A stretch of DNA of 64,000 nt from Rudanella lutea DSM 19387 (GCF_000383955.1 NZ_KB913013.1:5227694-5291693), one strand, 5' to 3'. Counted from the stretch's first letter, positions 52,023 through 60,377 are shown. The notes: generated by a model from the letters alone, not told the origin. A program made the numbers and translations.

Positions 52023-52913
52023 TCAGGAGCCTGACTCGCCCAGGGGTTGGGCAAGCATAACCCGCAAGGCCCCTGGCCTGATGCGGGCATCGACCTGCGT
52101 AATGCGGCCCCGGTACTCGCCATCGACCTGAAAATAGGCTTTCCGGCGGGTGCTGATCTGCACCGATTGGGCTTCGATAATTTCGGTTTTCTGGGGATCG
52201 AAAGGCCGGAACCGCCAGAACATTTTTATGAACTCAATCCACGAAAACTGCCGCAACAGCACCACCTCAAACTGCCCGTCGGCCATGTCGCCATCGGGGT
52301 TGAGCACGGCACCGGTGCCGTACATACGTGCGTTAGCCAGCGCAATCATCTCAGCCGAACGGCTTATTTCTTTCTCCGGCGTGCAGATCGTAACATGCAG
52401 TACCCGCTTGCGCAGCAGCACCCGAACCACGCCCCGGGCGTAGCCAAGCATACCGCGCCAGTTGTTTTGCTGGTAGTATTTGATAAGCTGAGCGTTGAGG
52501 CCAATGTCGCTCAGGTGCAGGCACAGTTCGCCGTTTACCTCGATCACATCAATGGGCTGTTCGAGGCTCCCCGTAGCCACCGCAAGGGCTTCGGTCAGTT
52601 GGGTAGGGAGGCCCAGTTCGCGGGCAAGGCCATTGGCCGAACCAGTCGGTAAGATTCCGAGTGGGAGGTTGTGCCGGAGGGCTACTTCGGCCACGAGTTT
52701 AATGGTACCGTCGCCACCCATGGCTACCAATCGGTCGGGTTTGGTATGGGTAACCCGTTCCTGTATGCGTTTCCCATCGGCCGTGCCGGTGAGCATCAGC
52801 ATCGCAAGCTCGATTTCGTGCTCTTGGCAAAAACCCCGAATTTGGGCGATAGCCTCGGTTTTGTCGGTTCCACCCGACGCAGGATTGACGGCAACTAACA
52901 GTTTGAGGGGCAT
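52023..52913 (-). CDS. diacylglycerol kinase family lipid kinase
   Basis: 296 residues, DGKc domain. Nucleotide-binding GGDGT at 66-70 in VAMGGDGTIKLVAEV, then LPLGILPTGSANGLARELGL. The C-terminal half is the beta-sandwich of the YegS/DgkB class, with the conserved DGE in YFQVDGEYRG. The family phosphorylates diacylglycerol or sphingoid lipids; the exact lipid is unproven. The ATG at 52913 begins the conserved core. Divergent from App1, with 15 bp between start codons. Confidence 0.92.
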   Translation of the reverse strand: MPLKLLVAVNPASGGTDKTEAIAQIRGFCQEHEIELAMLMLTGTADGKRIQERVTHTKPDRLVAMGGDGTIKLVAEVALRHNLPLGILPTGSANGLARELGLPTQLTEALAVATGSLEQPIDVIEVNGELCLHLSDIGLNAQLIKYYQQNNWRGMLGYARGVVRVLLRKRVLHVTICTPEKEISRSAEMIALANARMYGTGAVLNPDGDMADGQFEVVLLRQFSWIEFIKMFWRFRPFDPQKTEIIEAQSVQISTRRKAYFQVDGEYRGRITQVDARIRPGALRVMLAQPLGESGS

Positions 52914-52928
52914 GGTGGTTGAGCAAGT

Positions 52929-53993
52929 ATGGAACAGACAGCAAAACAAAACTCAACGGATAAACCGATACGAGCCCGATCTGGCCATTGGAAAGATACT
53001 TTTTTATCGTGGATGCGGCTCACGCGTGGCCCTATTGTGCGGGTGTACCGGGGCTTTGGTAGCCAAACGCACCAGATTGTGCAGGGCCATGTGTTTACCC
53101 GGGGCCCTATGCCGCGCCGTTCGTACAGCCCCAACGTCTGGACCAATACGCTCGCGTTGCTCCGGCTGTTTATGGTAAAACCCATGCCCGACGTGACGGT
53201 CCGGCTGGCGGGTACCGATCAGGTCACAACGACCGACGCTGATGGTTTTTTTCGGTTCGATTATCCCGTTGAGAAAGCGCCCCAATACGGCTGGAACGCC
53301 GTAGCGGTTGAATTACTGGCCGACCAGACACCCCACGCGGCTGTTTTGGCTGCTGGACACGGCCGCGTGCTCATTCCGCACCCAACCCAGTACGGCTTTA
53401 TTTCAGATATTGACGATACGTTTCTGATTTCGCATTCGGCCACAATCTGGAAACGGCTACAGGTTTTACTGACCGAAAATGCCCAAAGCCGCGACCCGTT
53501 TGAGGGGGTGGTCAATCACTACCAGTTTTTGGCTAAGGTTTGTTCAGCAGAGGGACGCCCCAACCCGTTTTTCTACGTATCGAGTAGCGAGTGGAACCTG
53601 TATGATTATATCCTGACGTTCGCGGAGGAGCACCAACTACCCGAGGGGGTGTATCTGTTGGGGCAGCTCAAGCGGCTATCGCAACTCTGGAAAACCGGGC
53701 AGGGCAGGCATTTTACCAAGCTTGACCGGATAGCCCGGATTCTGACGGCTTTCCCCCACCAGCAGTTTGTGTTGCTCGGCGACGATACTCAGGCCGACCC
53801 AACCATTTACCGCGACGTGGTGAAGCATTACCCCGGCCAGATTCGGGCGGTGTATTTGCGGCAGGTGCATACCCCGCACCACGGTCGTACACAGGCCATT
53901 GTCGACGAAATACAGGCGGCTGGGGTACCCTGTTGTTATTTCAAACATAGTTCCGACGCCCTCAGCCATTCAAAAAACGAACTAACGAAGTAG
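52929..53993 (+). CDS. App1-family phosphatidate phosphatase-like protein
   Basis: 354 residues. DxDxT-type HAD active site D160-I-D162-D-T164 in FISDIDDTFLISHS, followed by FYVSSSEWNLYDYI and VLLGDDTQADPTIY, as in the DUF2183/App1 phosphatase domain. An N-terminal region with VRLAGTDQVTTTDADGFFRFDY looks like a beta-sandwich. Yeast App1 dephosphorylates phosphatidate; a bacterial substrate is inferred. Divergent from a lipid kinase that by family catalyses the opposite reaction. Confidence 0.9.
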   Translation: MEQTAKQNSTDKPIRARSGHWKDTFLSWMRLTRGPIVRVYRGFGSQTHQIVQGHVFTRGPMPRRSYSPNVWTNTLALLRLFMVKPMPDVTVRLAGTDQVTTTDADGFFRFDYPVEKAPQYGWNAVAVELLADQTPHAAVLAAGHGRVLIPHPTQYGFISDIDDTFLISHSATIWKRLQVLLTENAQSRDPFEGVVNHYQFLAKVCSAEGRPNPFFYVSSSEWNLYDYILTFAEEHQLPEGVYLLGQLKRLSQLWKTGQGRHFTKLDRIARILTAFPHQQFVLLGDDTQADPTIYRDVVKHYPGQIRAVYLRQVHTPHHGRTQAIVDEIQAAGVPCCYFKHSSDALSHSKNELTK

Positions 53994-54022
53994 GTGGCCG
54001 GAAACCATGCCCAACCACCTAC
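53990..54022. terminator. short hairpin between convergent genes
   Basis: GTAGGTGG (53990-53997) with CCACCTAC (54015-54022), loop 17 nt. Contains the App1 stop codon. Weak terminator candidate. Confidence 0.5.
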
Positions 54023-54034
54023 GACGCCAGTTTT

Positions 54035-55738
54035 CTAAAACCCTTTTGCCTGCCGACGTTTGGCGAGATAGTCGACCATTTCAGTCAGCGTCAGGGCGTT
54101 GAACGTCATCGTTTTCAGGAGCCCGCCTTTGCGCCCAACGGCTACGCCGTAGTGCATATCGAGAAGACCCGCCGTGCTGTGGGCGTCGGGGTTGATACTG
54201 AGCATCACGCCCTGTTGCTGCGCGTAGTCGATCCAGCGCCAGTCGATGTCGAGCCGGTAGGGGCTGGCGTTGATTTCGATCACCACCTGATGCTCGGCAC
54301 AGGCGTCGATAATGGCTTTGTGGTCGATGGGGTAGCCTTCGCGGGCCAGCAGCAGCCGGCCGGTCGGATGCCCCAGAATGGTTGTGTACGGGTTCTCGAT
54401 CGCTTTCAGCAAGCGGGCCGTGGCCTTTTCTTTGGTCATGGTGAGCGTTTGGTGCACGGAGGCCACCACGTAATCGAACGAGGCCAGTACGTCGGGCGTA
54501 TAGTCGAGCGAACCGTCGCCCAGAATATCCGACTCAATACCTTTCAGAATCCGAAACGCCCCCCCGTAGCCCGCGTTGAGTGCGTCGATCTCGCGGTGCT
54601 GCTCGGCCACCCGCTCGGGGCGAAGACCCTGCGCGTACGAGGCCGTTTGCGAATGGTCGGCAATGCCGAAGTAGCTCAACCCCAGCGACTGAGCGTAGCC
54701 CGCCATCTCGGCCAGCGTGTGCTTGCCGTCCGACCAGGTACTGTGGTTGTGCAGGGTGCCGCGCAGGTCTTCCCAGGTGACCAGCTCGTCGGGGTGGTGC
54801 TGCGAGGCCCAGCGGTAGGCAAATTGGTCTTCGCGCATTTCGGTCACGACAAATGGCAGACCGGCCCGTTCGTAGATAGCTTCGTCGGTAGGAGAGGGGG
54901 CCGTGAGGGCGGCCTGTAGGAGCGTCATGCCGGTGGGGCCTATTTGCTCCAAATGAGCCTCGGCGGCTGTTTCGATAAAAAGCCGACGCGGTAGCTGCCC
55001 TTCCGGCACCAGCTTGATTTCGACGCCCACGTCGGACCCGCTCAGTTGACCCCGCCACACAAACGGCGACGATTGGCTGTCGTTGCGGGTGAGCATGGGC
55101 AACTGGTCGATCTGGTTCATGGCCCCGATTACGTCGGCAGTCTCGACCAAAAGCTGAATGGTGTCTACTTCCTGCGCCTGCCGCCGTACCTGCCCGCTTA
55201 TTTCGACCGATGGAAACGCGGGCTTCAATTCATCGTACAGCACACGAGCGAGCATCTGGGCCTTGTCCATTCTGACCTTGCCGGCCTGACTCTGCAAGAA
55301 CTCCAGCGATGCCAGAATTTTCTCCTGCGTAGCCGCCCCGAAGCCCTTAATTTTGGCTACCTGTCCGTTTTCGGCGGCCATTTGCAGGTCGCGAATGTTG
55401 TCGATACCCAGTTCGGTCCAGAGTACCCGGATTTTTTTTGCCCCCAGGCCTTTGATCCGAAACATCGCCAGAACGCCCTCAGGCGTGCGGTTCAGCAGTT
55501 CGTTGAGGTCGGTGAGTTGCCCTGTTTCGACGATCTCGCGAATACGCGTCGCAACGGACTTGCCGATGCCCTGAATCTGCGTCAGCTCGGCAATGGGCAG
55601 TTGGGTAATATCGTCCTGAAGTTTGTCGATGTTAAAAGCCGCCGACGAGAACGTGCGAATCCGAAACGGATCTTCGTTGTGGAGTTCCATCAGGCGGGCG
55701 GTCTGTTCGAACAGATCGACTATATCGGCATTTGTCAT
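54035..55738 (-). CDS. PolX-type protein with degenerate polymerase core and intact PHP domain
   Basis: 567 residues. Helix-hairpin-helix segments (TQIQGIGKSVATRI, FRIKGLGAKKI, KIKGFGAATQEK) precede a pol beta-like palm. The palm signature should read GS-x-RR...D-x-D but is G182-Q-V-R-R and T193-I-Q195, and the third aspartate is E240, so polymerase activity is doubtful. The C-terminal PHP domain is intact: H330, H332, D337, D361, H362, GIESDI, LGHPTGR and NPDAHS, suited to a metal-dependent 3'-5' exonuclease or phosphoesterase. A repair role is possible. The reading frame is complete. Confidence 0.9.
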   Translation of the reverse strand: MTNADIVDLFEQTARLMELHNEDPFRIRTFSSAAFNIDKLQDDITQLPIAELTQIQGIGKSVATRIREIVETGQLTDLNELLNRTPEGVLAMFRIKGLGAKKIRVLWTELGIDNIRDLQMAAENGQVAKIKGFGAATQEKILASLEFLQSQAGKVRMDKAQMLARVLYDELKPAFPSVEISGQVRRQAQEVDTIQLLVETADVIGAMNQIDQLPMLTRNDSQSSPFVWRGQLSGSDVGVEIKLVPEGQLPRRLFIETAAEAHLEQIGPTGMTLLQAALTAPSPTDEAIYERAGLPFVVTEMREDQFAYRWASQHHPDELVTWEDLRGTLHNHSTWSDGKHTLAEMAGYAQSLGLSYFGIADHSQTASYAQGLRPERVAEQHREIDALNAGYGGAFRILKGIESDILGDGSLDYTPDVLASFDYVVASVHQTLTMTKEKATARLLKAIENPYTTILGHPTGRLLLAREGYPIDHKAIIDACAEHQVVIEINASPYRLDIDWRWIDYAQQQGVMLSINPDAHSTAGLLDMHYGVAVGRKGGLLKTMTFNALTLTEMVDYLAKRRQAKGF

Positions 55739-55801
55739 GGGAAAGCGTAAGAAATATCGAGTTGCAAGTTAGGCCATTCGGGGGAATGGAGAGGCCGGTT
55801 G

Positions 55802-56038
55802 TCAGAACAATCGCCGGAGGAGCGTAATGAGCAGATTGAGCAGAATACTGGCCACAATGCAGGTGACGATCGGGAAGTAAAACCCTCCGCCGTTTTTGCC
55901 TTCGATCCGGATGTCGCCGGGTAACCGCCCCGGAACAAGCCAACTGGGCCACCGGTCGCCCACAAAGTACACCACCGCACCTATAACCAGCAGGGCAGCT
56001 CCGATCAGGATGAGGTATTTACCAAGCCAGGTGTTCAT
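55802..56038 (-). CDS. DUF2905 family membrane protein
   Basis: 78 residues. Two transmembrane helices (LILIGAALLVIGAVVYFV and VTCIVASILLNLLITLL) with the conserved VPGRLPGDIRIEGKNGGGFYFPI between. A widespread small bacterial membrane family with no known function. Not closely associated with its neighbours. Confidence 0.88.
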   Translation of the reverse strand: MNTWLGKYLILIGAALLVIGAVVYFVGDRWPSWLVPGRLPGDIRIEGKNGGGFYFPIVTCIVASILLNLLITLLRRLF

Positions 56039-56167
56039 GGAAGTGTTACGTGGTTATGATTTTGGGGTATGGTTTCTATTGCGGGAATCTACCCCGAAAA
56101 AAAGGGGGTTTATCCTGTACAGAGGGCGGTTTGTCGGAAACTACAAGGCTGCGGGCGAGGGGAGATA

Positions 56168-56175
56168 TACCTTTG
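56168..56175 (+). promoter_or_regulatory. promoter -7 element for the 2TM gene
   Basis: TACCTTTG, 31 nt before the ATG at 56207. Supports the short start over the ATG at 56069. Confidence 0.6.
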
Positions 56176-56206
56176 GCTCATCAATCAACGCAATGCAAAC
56201 CCCGTC

Positions 56207-56506
56207 ATGGAAACGCCCTCTAACACCCCTGCCAACCGTAACCCGTACTTGTGGGAACAAGCAAAAAAACGAGTTGAGTTCAAACAACACCTCCGTACCT
56301 ACGTATTAATCAACGCGGCTATTTGGACGATCTATCTGGCCCTGACATTTTTTGTCGACCGCCGGATTGGGCGCTTTCCCTGGCCGCTGTTCATGACGTT
56401 GAGCTGGGGTATCGGTCTGGTGTCCCATTACCTGTCGGTTTACTGGCAGGGCAACGGCCCCGACCCGATCGAGCGCGAGTACCAACGGCTTCAGCAAAGT
56501 AGGTAG
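56207..56506 (+). CDS. 2TM domain-containing protein
   Basis: 99 residues. A cytosolic segment with ANRNPYLWEQAKKRVEFKQHLRTYVLINAAIW, then two hydrophobic helices (LINAAIWTIYLALTFFV and PLFMTLSWGIGLVSHYLSVYW), and a charged tail. The pattern matches the Bacteroidota 2TM domain, which also occurs fused to LytTR or histidine kinase domains. Function unknown. Start set downstream of the promoter at 56168. Confidence 0.8.
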   Translation: METPSNTPANRNPYLWEQAKKRVEFKQHLRTYVLINAAIWTIYLALTFFVDRRIGRFPWPLFMTLSWGIGLVSHYLSVYWQGNGPDPIEREYQRLQQSR

Positions 56507-56521
56507 ACTCCGGCGTTCCGG

Positions 56522-56660
56522 ACCACCCCCCAGCCCCCTCCTGAAACACAGGAGGGAGAGGTGTAACAGTCATGCTACGTTTCATTTCAATCCCGTTAGT
56601 TAGTCAAGATTGACGTTTTCATCACCCCCTCCTGAATTCAGGAGGGGGCCGGGGGGGGGT
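56522..56660. repeat. CCCCCTCCTGA-type composite inverted repeat, copy 2
   Basis: Left ACCACCCCCCAGCCCCCTCC-TGAAACA-CAGGAGGG (about 56522-56557); right CCCCCTCCTGAATTCAGGAGGGGG (about 56624-56648), then a long G run. Same word set and design as 18752-18888. Lies between convergent genes; probable terminator. Confidence 0.65.
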
Positions 56661-56666
56661 GTAGCC

Positions 56667-57455
56667 TTACGCCCTGGGCGTAATCAGGTAGTACACGCAG
56701 GTCGTGACAAAGTCGCGCAGGTACGGGATTTTGCTGATAATTGGGTACTGCTCGCGGGGTTTTAGCTTGAATTTGAACTCGTAAATCGGATTGATGAGGT
56801 AGTGCTTTTTGTTCGTAATCCGGTAGCCTGTCCGACGGGTAATCCGCTCGAAACGCTCAATCGAAATGCCCGTTTCCTTAATTTCGATCAGACCTTTCGG
56901 GCGTTCGCCAAATGCCTTCAAGATGCCCACGTAGAGGGGCATGGGTAGCAGGTGAAAGTAGGGTAACTTCGACAGAAATTTGCTGTGCAGAATCTGTTGG
57001 TGCCCCCCAAACGGCATTTGCCAGGGCGGGAACCCGAAATAAATGGAGCCGCCCGGTTTCAGGAACGTCTTGAGCAACGCGAGGCATTTCTCCTGATCGT
57101 AAATATGCTCGATCACGTCTTTCAGCACAATCAGGTCGAAGGGGCCGCCCAATTCGCTCAGCACGTCGGTGTCGTAAATATTCTTGACAAAAAATTGCGC
57201 TCGTCCGGCGGCAATATCGTCGGCCATCATGGCGCGGGCCACATTTACCTTCGGCTCTTCCAGTTCGACGCCCACACCGTAGCACCCCCGGTCGACAAAC
57301 GCCTTGAGTACACCGCCCTCACCCGAACCCACTTCGAGTACCCGGCAACCGGGCTTGAGGGGGGTAGCGGCTTCGATAAACGGAATCACGTACCGGGTGG
57401 TGTTCAGGGTCTGATGCTGGAAGTATAGCGCCCGGTCTTTATGGAATTCAAACAT
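56667..57455 (-). CDS. class I SAM-dependent methyltransferase
   Basis: 262 residues. SAM-binding motif I CRVLEVGSGEGGVLKAF, motif II-like VGVELEEPKV, then DLIVLKDVIEHIYDQEKCLALLKTFLKPGGSIYFGFPPW, which resembles Methyltransf_11/23 family enzymes. The C-terminal part (GISIERFERITRRTGYRITNKKHYLINPIYEFKF) resembles methyltransferases of glycan or polyketide-like pathways. Target unknown. Downstream of the thyA-related hairpin. Confidence 0.88.
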   Translation of the reverse strand: MFEFHKDRALYFQHQTLNTTRYVIPFIEAATPLKPGCRVLEVGSGEGGVLKAFVDRGCYGVGVELEEPKVNVARAMMADDIAAGRAQFFVKNIYDTDVLSELGGPFDLIVLKDVIEHIYDQEKCLALLKTFLKPGGSIYFGFPPWQMPFGGHQQILHSKFLSKLPYFHLLPMPLYVGILKAFGERPKGLIEIKETGISIERFERITRRTGYRITNKKHYLINPIYEFKFKLKPREQYPIISKIPYLRDFVTTCVYYLITPRA

Positions 57456-57469
57456 GAGAAGTAGGGAGT

Positions 57470-57564
57470 AGTGGGCAGTAGCAGTAAGCAGTGGGCAGTG
57501 GCTGACGCGCCTTTCTGGCTTTCGTGTGTAAGCAACTGCTTACTGCCACTGCCTACTGCCCACT
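57470..57564. repeat. GCAGT-type modular inverted repeat
   Basis: Left 57470-57492, right 57535-57564. Words GGGCAGT, AGCAGTA and GGCAGT alternate; the right arm has one extra 6-7 nt word. Lies downstream of thyA, probably its terminator. Confidence 0.7.
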
Positions 57565-57571
57565 GCTTATT

Positions 57572-58366
57572 TTAAATAGCTACCGGTGCCTTGATGGCAG
57601 GGTGCGGATTGTAGTTTTCGAGGGTAAAATCGGCGTACGTAAAATCAAAAATCGACGGCACATCCGGGTTCAGGCGCATGGTGGGCAATGGTCGAAAATC
57701 GCGGGCAAGCTGTGTTTCTACCTGCTCTAAGTGATTCAGGTACAGGTGCGTGTCGCCCCCGGTCCAGATAAACTCATGGGCTTCATAGCCGCATTCCTGC
57801 GCTACCATCATGGTGAGCAGCGCGTATGAGGCAATGTTGAACGGCACACCCAGAAACACGTCGGCACTGCGCTGATACAACTGGCACGAAAGCTTGCCAT
57901 CGGCCACATAAAACTGAAAAAGGGCATGGCAGGGGGGGAGGGCCATGTTGGGCACATCGGGGGGATTCCAGGCCGAAACCATCATCCGGCGCGAATCGGG
58001 CGAGCGTTTTAATTGATTCAGTACGTCCTGCAATTGATCAATCACCCGACCGTCTGTAGCCGCCCAACTCCGCCACTGTTTGCCGTAAACAGGGCCGAGG
58101 TCGCCGTTTTCATCAGCCCATTCGTCCCAGATACTGACGCCGTTGTCTTTCAGGTACTTAATGTTTGTGTCGCCCTTGATAAACCACAGCAATTCGTGAA
58201 TAATCGACTTGGTATGGACTTTTTTGGTGGTCAGCAGGGGGAAGCCCTCGCGTAGGTCGAACCGCATCTGATACCCAAAAACGCTGATGGTACCAGTGCC
58301 AGTCCGGTCAGTTTTGCGTGTGCCGTTGGCGAGAATATGCCGCAGCAGATCGTGATATTGTTGCAT
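57572..58366 (-). CDS. thyA: thymidylate synthase
   Basis: 264 residues, the same length as the E. coli enzyme. Makes dTMP from dUMP using methylene-tetrahydrofolate. Catalytic C146 is in [15 protein letters not shown]21 in KTDRTGTGT, the [13 protein letters not shown] segment and the [21 protein letters not shown] segment are all present. The start at 58366 gives the canonical N-terminus. No folA next to it. A modular hairpin follows, and an intrinsic terminator of the upstream gene lies upstream. Confidence 0.98.
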   Translation of the reverse strand: MQQYHDLLRHILANGTRKTDRTGTGTISVFGYQMRFDLREGFPLLTTKKVHTKSIIHELLWFIKGDTNIKYLKDNGVSIWDEWADENGDLGPVYGKQWRSWAATDGRVIDQLQDVLNQLKRSPDSRRMMVSAWNPPDVPNMALPPCHALFQFYVADGKLSCQLYQRSADVFLGVPFNIASYALLTMMVAQECGYEAHEFIWTGGDTHLYLNHLEQVETQLARDFRPLPTMRLNPDVPSIFDFTYADFTLENYNPHPAIKAPVAI

Positions 58367-58425
58367 GAGGTAGAGCCGAAAGGGAGCAAGTCGCCAAAAT
58401 TCGCACGAATCTACTACAAAAAAAC

Positions 58426-58464
58426 GCAACGCGCCGGGCAGATTTGACTCTACCCGGCGCGTTG
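58426..58464 (-). terminator. intrinsic terminator of the small Cys/Lys-rich gene
   Basis: Arms CAACGCGCCGGG (58427-58438) and CCCGGCGCGTTG (58453-58464), loop 14 nt; on the minus strand followed by a run of T (58417-58424). Confidence 0.88.
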
Positions 58465-58485
58465 GGTTCATTCAATACGGTGGCA

Positions 58486-58656
58486 TCAAGCCTGTGCTTT
58501 TTTCTTCATGCAGCAGCTCGACGAGCCCATTTTTTCGCAATGTTCGCTTTTTGCTTTGGCTCTTGCTTTCGCTTTTTTGCCTTTGAAGGCCGGTCCGGCC
58601 ATCGCTACGGTCGATAGGGTAGTGAGCAGGGCGAGGCCCATCCATACTTTTTTCAT
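58486..58656 (-). CDS. small secreted Lys/Cys-rich protein
   Basis: 56 residues. Signal peptide (MKKVWMGLALLTTLSTVAMA) followed by a lysine-rich stretch (FKGKKAKARAKAKSEHCEKM) and a cysteine/methionine/lysine cluster (SSCCMKKKAQA). No family known to me. Exported after cleavage as about 36 residues. Cys-Met-His content could bind metal such as copper, but this is a guess. Start at 58656 chosen for the signal peptide. Own terminator at 58426. Confidence 0.7.
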   Translation of the reverse strand: MKKVWMGLALLTTLSTVAMAGPAFKGKKAKARAKAKSEHCEKMGSSSCCMKKKAQA

Positions 58657-58738
58657 GGCAGTTGTGTTTACTTGGTTTCTTAGCAATAACCTATTTATTC
58701 GGAAATTATTGCAAACACAATGCTAACGGCTCAGCAAG

Positions 58739-59197
58739 TTATGCCAGCTCGATGGAATAGGTGATCTCGGCCGTGGGCCGCAGCTGCGCGGTGGCCGAGC
58801 AGTACTTGTCCATCGACAAGTCAACGGCACGCTTCACGCGGTCGGGGTCGAGGTTACCTTTGAGCTTGTACGTAATATGAATTTTCTGAAACGGTGCAGG
58901 CGTAGCTCCTTTTTCGCGCAGCCCCTCCACCGAAAGCCGGAAATCGTCGATTACCTGCCGCTGCTTACTCAGAATCAGTATCACATCGATCGCGCTACAC
59001 GATGCCAGCCCCATCAGCAACATCTCCATCGGGCGGGCGCCGAGGTTGTGACCACCAATGTCGGTGGCTGCGTCGATATGCAGGGCTACGCCCGACGTGC
59101 CGGTGGCTTCGAAATGGAATGCATCGTCGACGCGTACTAACTCAACCGTCATGGCGTTGTAAGCAGGTGTCGTCTCAACGGGTTGGGAATCAACCAT
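58739..59197 (-). CDS. OsmC family peroxiredoxin-like protein
   Basis: 152 residues. Catalytic cysteines C67 (GLASCSAIDV) and C133 (MDKYCSATAQL), with the conserved Glu in GARPMEMLLMGLASC. OsmC/Ohr proteins reduce hydroperoxides in the cytoplasm with dithiol help. This one is nearer the YhfA/OsmC type than Ohr, judged by the SVEG.. and ITYKLKG motifs. A downstream start at MTVELVRV is possible. Confidence 0.9.
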   Translation of the reverse strand: MVDSQPVETTPAYNAMTVELVRVDDAFHFEATGTSGVALHIDAATDIGGHNLGARPMEMLLMGLASCSAIDVILILSKQRQVIDDFRLSVEGLREKGATPAPFQKIHITYKLKGNLDPDRVKRAVDLSMDKYCSATAQLRPTAEITYSIELA

Positions 59198-59253
59198 AGG
59201 GCTAAATTGGTTTTGTAGGTATATGTGATTAACTTCACTTAAAATTAGCTGCC

Positions 59254-59598
59254 ATGTCCGAGAAATTTTCAGAAGACCTCTTTGACATCAAAAACGACCG
59301 CCGACTGAGCGTGTATCTGTACCGCGCCGGGTTTGGTTGTTGGCTGTTGTATATTGTATCCGGGGCCCGGTTTCTGCACGAGCTGACCATGTACCGAACA
59401 GATTTCGGTATCTTCTCGTTCTTTCTAATGGTGATGGGCCTCTCAACCTCCATGGTGTACGACTATCACCACAACCCTGCCGAGTTTGATACCAAAAAGA
59501 AATGGCTCATTATCAGCTACATGGTTTTGGCAGGGCTTGTGTACATCTTTATTGTTCGCAACCAACCCATTGATCTGCTGCGCACGTTTCACTTCTGA
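59254..59598 (+). CDS. small polytopic membrane protein
   Basis: 114 residues. A charged N-terminus (MSEKFSEDLFDIKNDRRLS) and three hydrophobic segments (GCWLLYIVSGARFL, IFSFFLMVMGLSTSMVY, WLIISYMVLAGLVYIFIV). No family recognised. Its stop lies 2 bp from the stop of the convergent siroheme gene. Confidence 0.75.
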   Translation: MSEKFSEDLFDIKNDRRLSVYLYRAGFGCWLLYIVSGARFLHELTMYRTDFGIFSFFLMVMGLSTSMVYDYHHNPAEFDTKKKWLIISYMVLAGLVYIFIVRNQPIDLLRTFHF

Positions 59599-59600
59599 GT

Positions 59601-60197
59601 CTACTCGGGTGCGCTTGTGTCGCCTTTGCCGCTCCGCATCACACTTGTAATCTCGTTCAGTTTCTCCATTTTCTGCACAAAATCGCCTTTGAGCCGATTG
59701 CGTATAGCCGTCAGGTTATCGAGGGTTTCCTGCAAACTGTCGGGCAGAATATCTTCCAGTACCTCCCGAAACCGCTTGGCAAATGTGGGCGACTTGCCGT
59801 TGGTCGAAATGGCAATTTTCAGGTCGCCTTTGCGCACGACCGAACTGAGGTAAAAGTCGCACAGGTCGGGCGTATCGGCTACGTTGACCAGAATTTTCCG
59901 GGCCTTGCAGTCTTGCTGCACCTGCCGGTTTACGCCCTTGTCGTTGGTGCCGACAATAACCAGATCTCGGTCGGCCAGGTGTTCGGGCCTATAGGCTTCT
60001 GCAATCAGAGTGATGTTGGGGTGCTGCCCGGCCAATGCCCGAATCTCGTCGCGAATCTCGGGGGCAACGAGCGTAATGGGGGCATCGGCATCGGCGTTGA
60101 GCAGGGCCGTGAGTTTTTCGAGCCCTACGTAACCCCCGCCCACAACGAGCGTTTGCAACTGGCTAATTTTGACGAAAACAGGGAAGAGGGTATTCAT
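59601..60197 (-). CDS. precorrin-2 dehydrogenase / siroheme synthase N-terminal-like
   Basis: 198 residues, the size of SirC/Met8-type proteins lacking the methyltransferase half of CysG. Rossmann motif LVVGGGYVGLEKLTALL, then VNVADTPDLCDFYLSSVVRKGDLKIAISTNGKSPTFAKRFREVLEDILP. It oxidises precorrin-2 to sirohydrochlorin and may add iron, supplying siroheme for sulfite/nitrite reductases. No cobA or reductase gene is nearby. A -7-like element GACCTTTG lies five bases before the start. Confidence 0.93.
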   Translation of the reverse strand: MNTLFPVFVKISQLQTLVVGGGYVGLEKLTALLNADADAPITLVAPEIRDEIRALAGQHPNITLIAEAYRPEHLADRDLVIVGTNDKGVNRQVQQDCKARKILVNVADTPDLCDFYLSSVVRKGDLKIAISTNGKSPTFAKRFREVLEDILPDSLQETLDNLTAIRNRLKGDFVQKMEKLNEITSVMRSGKGDTSAPE

Positions 60198-60290
60198 GGC
60201 GCAAAGGTCGGCAGTTTGCGGCCAATGGCAAAGAGTGAATGAGGGTGCATCGGCGTGTCGGCCTCAAAGAACTCTTAATCAAGTGACTAT

Positions 60291-60377
60291 GAAATGTATA
60301 ATGTACAATGGGTATTGATTTAAATCACTGACTACCAGAGATTTATCGTTAGTTCTGCGCTGTACATTATACATTTC
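60291..60377. repeat. AATGTATAATGTACA-type inverted repeat
   Basis: Perfect 17-bp arms 60291-60307 and 60361-60377, loop 53 nt. Words AATGTATA/AATGTACA repeat within the arm. Lies just after the stop of the barrel gene 60381-61301; probable terminator. Confidence 0.7.

Noticed and set aside
58367-58485. Regulatory RNA or riboswitch before thyA
   Set aside because: The only strong structure is the intrinsic terminator of the upstream gene; I see no recognisable aptamer.
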